Assembly (NCBI GenBank): GCA_049514555.1
Contig: JBEKUY010000003.1
Coordinates: 186,001 to 250,000, forward strand
Reading direction: 5' to 3'
Source: JBEKUY01 sp049514555
Lineage (GTDB): Bacteria > Acidobacteriota > Terriglobia > Acidiferrales > UBA7541
Length of the DNA stretch: 64,000 bases
Positions 59,296-64,000 of this stretch are shown piece after piece. A program made the position numbers and the translations under genes. Under the pieces are notes generated by a model. It worked only from the letters and a program-made list of their open reading frames with translations. It had not been told where the DNA came from and made no database searches. Within the stretch, counting starts at the first letter, position 1. Each line of letters begins with the position of its first letter.

Positions 59296-60263
59296 AAGTA
59301 TTTCCTGAGGTCCATGCCGGAGTACAAACTGGCGACTTGATCGCCGTAGCCGTTGAACATCAGCGTCTTGCGCGTCTGCTTCCAGAACGACTCGCCGATG
59401 CGCCGCTCGGTCTTCTGGCTCCAGCGCGGATGATCCACGTCCGGGTTTACATTCGAGTAGAAGCCGTACTCGTGCGGCGCCTGTTCGTTCCACGTCGTGC
59501 GCGGCTGCTTCTCGACAAAAAGAACCTTCACGATGGACTTGGCCGATTTGAAACCGTATTTCCAAGGAAGGATGATGCGCACCGGCGCGCCGTCCTGATT
59601 GGGCAGCGTCTCGCCATACAACCCGAAGCACAGCAGCGCCAGCGGGTGCATGGCCTCGTCCATGCGCAGGCCTTCCGAGTACGGCCAGTCGAGCGCGGAA
59701 TCGCTCATCCAGGGCATCTGCTTCGGGTCCGCCAGCGAGAGGAACTGCACGTACTTGGCTTTTCGAAGCGGTTCGCACTCCTTGATGAACTCGGAAAGCG
59801 AATAGCCGATCCACGGCATCACCATGCTCCAGCCCTCGACGCAGCGGTGGCGGTAAACGCGTTCCTCCTGCGGCTGCAGCTTCAGGAGCGTATCGATATC
59901 GAACGTCTTCGGCTTCTTCACCAAGCCCTCGACCGAAACCGCCCACGGGCGCGTCTGCAAGCGCCCCGCGTTGCGGGCCGGGTCGCCCTTTGCGGTGCCA
60001 AACTCGTAGAAGTTGTTGTAGGTGGTGATGTCCTTGTACGAAGTGAGAGTTTCGCCGGTGGTCGTGAGCGGGCTCTTCACCGTCTCGAGCTTTGTGCCGG
60101 CTTCCACCGTTTGCGCCGGAGAAATCAGATCGGCGATGCGGTTGGCGGCCAGGCCGACTGCTCCAAGGGCAGCAGCACCGGCGATGAACTTGCGACGGTC
60201 GACGTAGTCGGACTTCGGCGTAATTTCTGAAGGCGGAATATCGCTCGGCTTGCGGATCAGCAT
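59292..60263 (-). CDS. msrP: MsrP, periplasmic molybdopterin methionine sulfoxide reductase catalytic subunit
   Basis: 323 residues from the ATG at 60263 with GGGGGAAGAG upstream. A Tat signal (VDRRKFIAGAAALGAVGLAA) sends the folded, cofactor-loaded enzyme to the periplasm. The Moco-binding Cys lies in YRHRCVEGWSMVMPW. SGMDLRKYF, IILPWKYGFKSAKSIVK and WKQTRKTLMFNGYGDQV are family signatures. It repairs oxidised Met in envelope proteins together with MsrQ, encoded immediately downstream. Confidence 0.95.
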   Translation of the reverse strand: MLIRKPSDIPPSEITPKSDYVDRRKFIAGAAALGAVGLAANRIADLISPAQTVEAGTKLETVKSPLTTTGETLTSYKDITTYNNFYEFGTAKGDPARNAGRLQTRPWAVSVEGLVKKPKTFDIDTLLKLQPQEERVYRHRCVEGWSMVMPWIGYSLSEFIKECEPLRKAKYVQFLSLADPKQMPWMSDSALDWPYSEGLRMDEAMHPLALLCFGLYGETLPNQDGAPVRIILPWKYGFKSAKSIVKVLFVEKQPRTTWNEQAPHEYGFYSNVNPDVDHPRWSQKTERRIGESFWKQTRKTLMFNGYGDQVASLYSGMDLRKYF

Positions 60264-60388
60264 CGGCTCTTCCCCCCGGATTCGCCCGACGGAATGGCGC
60301 TTACCTCTACCATTGTAATACGCATTGGACGCGGCAAGGGATGAAAGGACCGTTTGCACGTTTGAACGTCCGCACGTTGGAAGAGCTG

Positions 60389-60424
60389 GTAGCGCGGAGT
60401 TTCGGTCTGTGAAACTCTGCGGCC
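60389..60424 (+). repeat. REP-like palindromic repeat, copy A
   Basis: 36 bp. GGAGTTTC...GAAACTCTG pairs as a hairpin around GGTCTGT. The sequence matches the reverse complement of 60701-60736 at about 32 of 36 positions. Confidence 0.65.
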
Positions 60425-60700
60425 ATTCTCTGGGTTCCAGTGAATGTACTCCACTTTGTCGTTGTACTCTCTCACCGTCCGCAGCGCCCGGTCGAAGAAT
60501 CGCCCCTGCAATAGCACGCCTCGTTGGCCGCGAGCTTTGTTGATGTGCCGGGTCGCCCTAATCTTAATGGACTCCATCACCCTTGAAATCGTGAGCGGAG
60601 CGCGCGGAAAGATGATGGCGTGCCAGTGATCCGGCAGGAAGACCCACGCGGTCATCAGAAAGCCATGTATCCTCCGCCGTTCCCGCATCACACCCGAGAA
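60425..60700 (-). pseudogene. RAYT (REP-associated tyrosine transposase) remnant
   Basis: On the minus strand this encodes the core of an IS200-like Y1 transposase. It has FLMTAWVFLPDHWHAIIFPR with the HUH-type metal pair HWH, the helix LTISRVMESIKIRATRHIN, GVLLQGRFFDRALRT and the catalytic Tyr in VREYNDKVEYIHWNPE. The first ~50 residues and the C-terminal end usual for RAYTs are missing. The open frame (60257-60766) continues only because it reads through the flanking REP copies. RAYTs move or spread REP sequences; this copy is probably inactive. Confidence 0.7.
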
Positions 60701-60736
60701 GCCGCAGAGTTTCAAAGACCGAAACTCTGCGCTACC
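60701..60736 (-). repeat. REP-like palindromic repeat, copy B
   Basis: 36 bp in inverted orientation to 60389-60424, with a perfect hairpin arm CAGAGTTTC/GAAACTCTG. Together the two copies bracket the transposase remnant. Confidence 0.65.
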
Positions 60737-60774
60737 CGCTCGGCGGCTAACGGCTCCGCCACTCACCGCAGCGA

Positions 60775-61392
60775 TCAGAGAACGCGGCAGGCCTCTTCAA
60801 ACTGCAGGCGGGGGTTGCGCGGGTAGAGTTTGGTCTTATCGCCGTAGCCGAGATTGCAGAGGAAGTTCACTTTCCATTTGCCGTCGGGAAAGAACTCGGC
60901 GTTGACCTTGGCGGCATCGAAGCCAGACATCGGTCCGCAATCGAGTCCCAGGGTGCGCGCGGCGAGGATGAAGTACGCGCCCTGAAGCGAACTATTCCGA
61001 AAAGCCGTCTCATGGCTCAGCGTTTCATTGCCGACAAAGAACGAGCGCATATCGACATGGGGAAAGAGCGTGGGGAGATGATTGTAGAACTCGGTGTCCC
61101 AGGCGACGATGGCAGTGACGGGAGCGGTGCGCGTCTTTTCGACGTTGCCGGGAGCCAGGGCAGGAAGGAGGCGAGCCTTGGATTCGGGGTTCGTCAGGAA
61201 GACGAATCGGGCGGGTGAGGAATTCGCGCTGGTGGGCCCGAGCCTGGCGAGTTCGTAGGCCTGTTTCAGGAGTTCGGCCGGCACGTTCACGGGAAGCCAC
61301 GCTGAGTGAGTGCGCGCCTCGCGAAAGAGTTGGCTGAGCGCTTCGTTGGAAATAGCCCGCTGCTGTGCCGCCACGCCTTGCGTATCCGTCAT
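60775..61392 (-). CDS. Nitroreductase-family oxidoreductase, RutE-like (malonic semialdehyde reductase)
   Basis: 205 residues; GAGGAAGAAG precedes the ATG. FMN-dependent nitroreductase fold with AYELARLGPTSANSSPARFVFL (phosphate/FMN site), LQGAYFILAARTLGLDCGPMSGFD and NFLCNLGYGDKTKLYPRNPR. This pattern is that of RutE/HadB-type members, which act on 3-hydroxypropionate semialdehyde or malonic semialdehyde in pyrimidine breakdown. No other rut genes are near, so the physiological role is open. Confidence 0.88.
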   Translation of the reverse strand: MTDTQGVAAQQRAISNEALSQLFREARTHSAWLPVNVPAELLKQAYELARLGPTSANSSPARFVFLTNPESKARLLPALAPGNVEKTRTAPVTAIVAWDTEFYNHLPTLFPHVDMRSFFVGNETLSHETAFRNSSLQGAYFILAARTLGLDCGPMSGFDAAKVNAEFFPDGKWKVNFLCNLGYGDKTKLYPRNPRLQFEEACRVL

Positions 61393-61611
61393 TCTTCTTC
61401 CTCCCCGGCATCATTTCAGTGCCGATTCTTAGATGTAATGAGGGCTGGAAAAGTGCCACAGGCGAACCGGCGCGTGGGCCGCCCGCCGGCGTGGCCAAGC
61501 TAGAAGCACTCAAAGTGATTGACTCGCGCGGCGTGCAGAGGTCTAATCCGTCAGATTTTGGCTGCCCGCGCCAGGGTTTTGCGAGCGCCGTGGCGCAAGC
61601 GAAAGACACCC

Positions 61612-62334
61612 ATGCCCATTCGAAGCACGGTCATTTTGATGGACAAAGTCCGGCGGCATTTCGAGTCGGAAGCGCGCCAGTTTGACCGGATCATTCGCAA
61701 GCTGATCCCGCATTACTCGGAGATGTTTCGGGCGCTGACCGCAGCAATCCCATTTGAGACCCGGGATGCGATCCGCGTGCTCGACCTGGGATGCGGCACC
61801 GGCGCCACGGCCACGCACATCTTGGAAAAATTCCCGCTCGCGCAGGTCACTTGCGTGGACTTCGCCGAGAAGATGGTCAAAGCGGCCCGCCACAAGTTGT
61901 CCCGCCATCGCAACGTGCAGTTTGTGGTGAAGGATTTCCGCGAGTTTGAGTGGACCACGACGTATCACGTGGTCGTATCTTCCCTGGCGCTGCACCACCT
62001 GGCCACCGATGCCGAGAAGATAGCCTTTTATCGCCGGGTCCATGCAGGACTGCAACTCGGCGGCTGTTTCTACATCGCCGATCTCGTCCTGGCCTCCAGC
62101 GCGCACTTGCAGGAGGCCTACCTGGCCAAGTGGAAAGGCTATATGCGGAGGACTTTGCCCGATGAAGAGATCGAGAAGAAGTGGCTTCCCAAGTATCGTG
62201 AGGAGGACCACCCCGCCGCGCTCTTCGACCAGTTGGAGTGGCTGAAAAAGATCGGGTTCAAGGCGGTCGATGTCCTCTGGAAATACTACAACTTCGCCGT
62301 CTATGGCGGCGTGAAGGCCGGCGTCTTCAATTAA
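61612..62334 (+). CDS. Class I SAM-dependent methyltransferase (ubiquinone/menaquinone-type fold)
   Basis: 240 residues from the ATG at 61612; the ATG at 61639 (MDKVRRHFESEARQFDRIIR) is equally possible and closer to the usual family start. The SAM site has IRVLDLGCGTGATATHIL, VTCVDFAEKMVKAA and VVSSLALHHLATDAEK. It continues with GGCFYIADLVLASS and a C-terminal cap. Homologues methylate small molecules; none is indicated here. It stands alone between the nitroreductase and the diaphorase operon. Confidence 0.85.
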   Translation: MPIRSTVILMDKVRRHFESEARQFDRIIRKLIPHYSEMFRALTAAIPFETRDAIRVLDLGCGTGATATHILEKFPLAQVTCVDFAEKMVKAARHKLSRHRNVQFVVKDFREFEWTTTYHVVVSSLALHHLATDAEKIAFYRRVHAGLQLGGCFYIADLVLASSAHLQEAYLAKWKGYMRRTLPDEEIEKKWLPKYREEDHPAALFDQLEWLKKIGFKAVDVLWKYYNFAVYGGVKAGVFN

Positions 62335-62694
62335 CCGCTTATCGGGTCGCCCCTGGCGAATCGCCGCCAAGAGACTGGAACGGCAAGGCTCGAAGAGCGG
62401 CAGTTTCCCATCGTCTATTTGCATCTATTTGTATTGGAGCCAAGGAGTTGCGCGGAGTACGCAAGCGCCTGCAAAGGCATGTTTGCGATGACTCCACACG
62501 CCGATTTCTCTCTGCACAAACGGGCAAAGTTCGCTATAATAATCGGCTGCGGGACTCCAGGAACTGAACTCCCACCCTCTCCTTCAGGTCCACCCAGCGA
62601 GGATTCATTTTTTCGTTGAAAACAAACCCGAGCCGCGGGACTGTATCAATGCGGCTGGGAGTTGCTGCTCCGCAAAAACTACGGAGGAGGGAGA
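62335..62694 (+). other. Leader and promoter region of the diaphorase operon
   Basis: 360 bp without a gene. It contains the promoter at 62513-62540 and a leader hairpin AGCCGC (62631-62636)/GCGGCT (62651-62656) before the ribosome site GGAGGAGGGA. Confidence 0.45.
62513..62540 (+). promoter_or_regulatory. Promoter of the NuoE/NuoF-like operon
   Basis: TGCACA (62513-62518), 16 bp spacer, perfect TATAAT (62535-62540). The leader would be about 148 nt. Confidence 0.5.
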
Positions 62695-63201
62695 ATGCCG
62701 GTTCAAGCGGCCAAGCCGCCTTTGCCTTCCGACGACAAGCGGTGGCGCATCGTCAATGGCACGATGAGGCGATACGGCTACTCGCGTCACGCCCTGATCG
62801 AGACACTGCATACCGTGCAGCAATCATTCGGCTATCTGGATCTCATTTCCCTGAAATTCGTGGCTGCTTCGCTGCGGGTACCGCTTAGCCAAGCCTACGG
62901 CGTCGCCACGTTCTATCATTTCTTCAGCCTGAAGCCGCCGGGCCGCCACACCTGCGTGGTGTGCATGGGCACGGCCTGCTATATCAAGGGCGCGGAGCAT
63001 TTGATCGCCAGCGCGGAAAAGACCCTTGGAGTCAGGACCGGCGAAACGACTCCGAATGGAGCGGCCTCGCTGCTCGTGGCGCGCTGCCTGGGCTCCTGCA
63101 GTCTCGCGCCGGTGGCGGTGTTTGACGGAGAAGTGGCCCCCCAAGCCACCTCCCCCCAGATACAGGAACGCCTGGAAAGGTGGTTGGCCAATGACGCTTG
63201 A
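62695..63201 (+). CDS. NuoE/HoxE-like 2Fe-2S diaphorase subunit
   Basis: 168 residues with a strong GGAGGAGGGA ribosome site. The N-terminal helical part has LIETLHTVQQSFGYLDLISL and AYGVATFYHFFSLKPPGRH. The thioredoxin-like domain binds a 2Fe-2S cluster with Cys in VCMGTACYIKGAEH (Cx4C) and ARCLGSCSLAP (Cx3C). It passes electrons with the NuoF-like partner encoded next. The same pair occurs in complex I, in bidirectional NiFe hydrogenases (HoxEF) and in NAD-dependent formate dehydrogenases. The genes that would decide lie outside the window. Confidence 0.9.
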   Translation: MPVQAAKPPLPSDDKRWRIVNGTMRRYGYSRHALIETLHTVQQSFGYLDLISLKFVAASLRVPLSQAYGVATFYHFFSLKPPGRHTCVVCMGTACYIKGAEHLIASAEKTLGVRTGETTPNGAASLLVARCLGSCSLAPVAVFDGEVAPQATSPQIQERLERWLANDA

Positions 63202-64000
63202 AGAACTCGAACAGATAGCGGCAGAAGTGAAACAGGCGCGTGAGGAAGGCCACCACGACGTGAACGTTTGCCTCGCCGCCGGCTGCCTTTCTCTCCACAG
63301 TGATGTGTTGAAAGACGCGCTCGAAAAGGAAGCCAAGAGCGTGGGCGCGCCTTGCCGCGTGCGGGCCACCGGCTGCATGGGATTGTGCTCGGCGGGTCCG
63401 CTTGTCGTGGTCGAGCCGACCGGGCTCCTCTACCAGCACGTCCACCCGGATGACGCCGCCGATCTCATCAACAGCGTGGGCGGCGCGCCGCTACGGCGCT
63501 TGGAGTGTTCGCGCGAGCAGGCCTTCTTCAAGCGGCAAGACGGCATCGTGCTGGAAAATTCCGGCAAGCTGGATCCGGACAAAATCGAGGAATACATCGC
63601 GGCCGACGGCTACAAGGCTCTGGTCAGCGCCGTGACGGAGATGACGCCTGCCGGGGTCACTCATGTGGTCGCGCGCAGCGGACTGCGGGGCCGCGGCGGC
63701 GCCGGCTACCCGACCGGCCTGAAATGGGGCACGGTGGGCAAAGCGGTCGCCACCACGAAGTACGTCATCTGCAATGCCGACGAAGGCGACCCCGGCGCGT
63801 TCATGGACCGCAGCGTCCTCGAAAGCGATCCCCAGCGCGTGCTCGAGGGCATGACCATCGCCGCTTATGCGGTAGGTGCGAGCCGCGGCTATATCTACGT
63901 CCGCGCCGAATATCCCCTGGCGGTCAAGCGCCTCGGCACCGCCATCCGGGAAGCGCGGCGGCTGGGCTTTCTCGGGAACGATATTTGCGGCACCTCATTC
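63191..64000 (+). CDS. NuoF/HoxF-like NADH-binding diaphorase subunit, 3' truncated by window edge
   Basis: The frame starts at ATG 63191, overlaps the previous gene by 11 bp, and is open to the window end (270 residues). Residues about 25-110 form an extra thioredoxin-like 2Fe-2S domain (VCLAAGCLSLHSDV with Cx4C, GCMGLCSAGPLVVVEP with Cx3C), absent from standard NuoF. From about 155 comes the FMN/NADH fold with SGLRGRGGAGYPTGLKW and CNADEGDPGAFMDR, then SRGYIYVRAEYPLAV. This fused layout is typical of HoxF, NADP-reducing hydrogenase and FdsB subunits. It oxidises or reduces NAD(P)H with FMN. Confidence 0.92.
   Translation, partial: MTLEELEQIAAEVKQAREEGHHDVNVCLAAGCLSLHSDVLKDALEKEAKSVGAPCRVRATGCMGLCSAGPLVVVEPTGLLYQHVHPDDAADLINSVGGAPLRRLECSREQAFFKRQDGIVLENSGKLDPDKIEEYIAADGYKALVSAVTEMTPAGVTHVVARSGLRGRGGAGYPTGLKWGTVGKAVATTKYVICNADEGDPGAFMDRSVLESDPQRVLEGMTIAAYAVGASRGYIYVRAEYPLAVKRLGTAIREARRLGFLGNDICGTSF

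Noticed and set aside
60257..60766. Full 169-codon frame as an intact transposase
   Set aside because: Its ends are translations of the flanking REP repeats; the N-terminal part of the RAYT family is missing.

Overview
The window is a GC-rich, gene-dense bacterial chromosome segment of mostly core metabolism. The organism is probably an uncultivated Acidobacteriota. The reasons are a TonB-dependent receptor with an N-terminal carboxypeptidase-regulatory-type domain, a DUF885 zinc protein, a DUF4034 protein, a fused E1 dehydrogenase, and the gene order tig-clpP-clpX-lon-rho. This is inference from gene content; no rRNA gene is present.

Layout. Bases 1-1586 hold the end of bioA and a DedA-like membrane gene. 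Bases 1719-4858 (minus) form a probable metal (copper) gene set: a CusF-like lipoprotein, a TonB-dependent receptor and a Cys/His-rich exported protein. Bases 4989-11400 carry a small hypothetical gene, a fused two-domain 2-oxoacid dehydrogenase E1, a beta-barrel protein, an Mrp ATPase and a GT39 glycosyltransferase. Bases 11549-20903 are a tightly packed plus-strand run: gamma-carbonic anhydrase, hisS, aspS, a small membrane protein, mutL, fabI, cmk and a DUF885 protein. Bases 20957-34442 (minus) contain gltBD, rho and the proteostasis set lon, clpX, clpP, tig.

Bases 34624-36284 hold the most unusual object: a roughly 1.6-kb segment with 25-bp terminal inverted repeats, flanked by a 12-bp direct repeat. 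It carries one exported DUF4034 gene and no transposase. One copy of the direct repeat contains the -35 box of the probable tig promoter. purU, tRNA-Leu, two small membrane genes and a DHH phosphoesterase follow.

Bases 40098-43636 are a lysine/diaminopimelate cluster (dapE-dapB-dapA-dapD) followed by tRNA-Lys. Bases 43856-52060 are an accessory, envelope-directed region: secreted alpha/beta hydrolase, outer-membrane barrel, 84-aa protein, phospholipase C-type phosphoesterase, membrane protein, Ig-like anchored protein, GH108 muramidase and an unknown protein.

Bases 52640-57786 encode a three-gene 2-hydroxyacyl-CoA dehydratase activase-type system. It overlaps a methyltransferase on the opposite strand. 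The right end has the MsrPQ periplasmic methionine sulfoxide repair pair, a REP-bounded RAYT transposase remnant, a RutE-like nitroreductase, another methyltransferase, and the start of a NADH-diaphorase operon (NuoE/HoxE-like, then NuoF/HoxF-like) that runs off the window.
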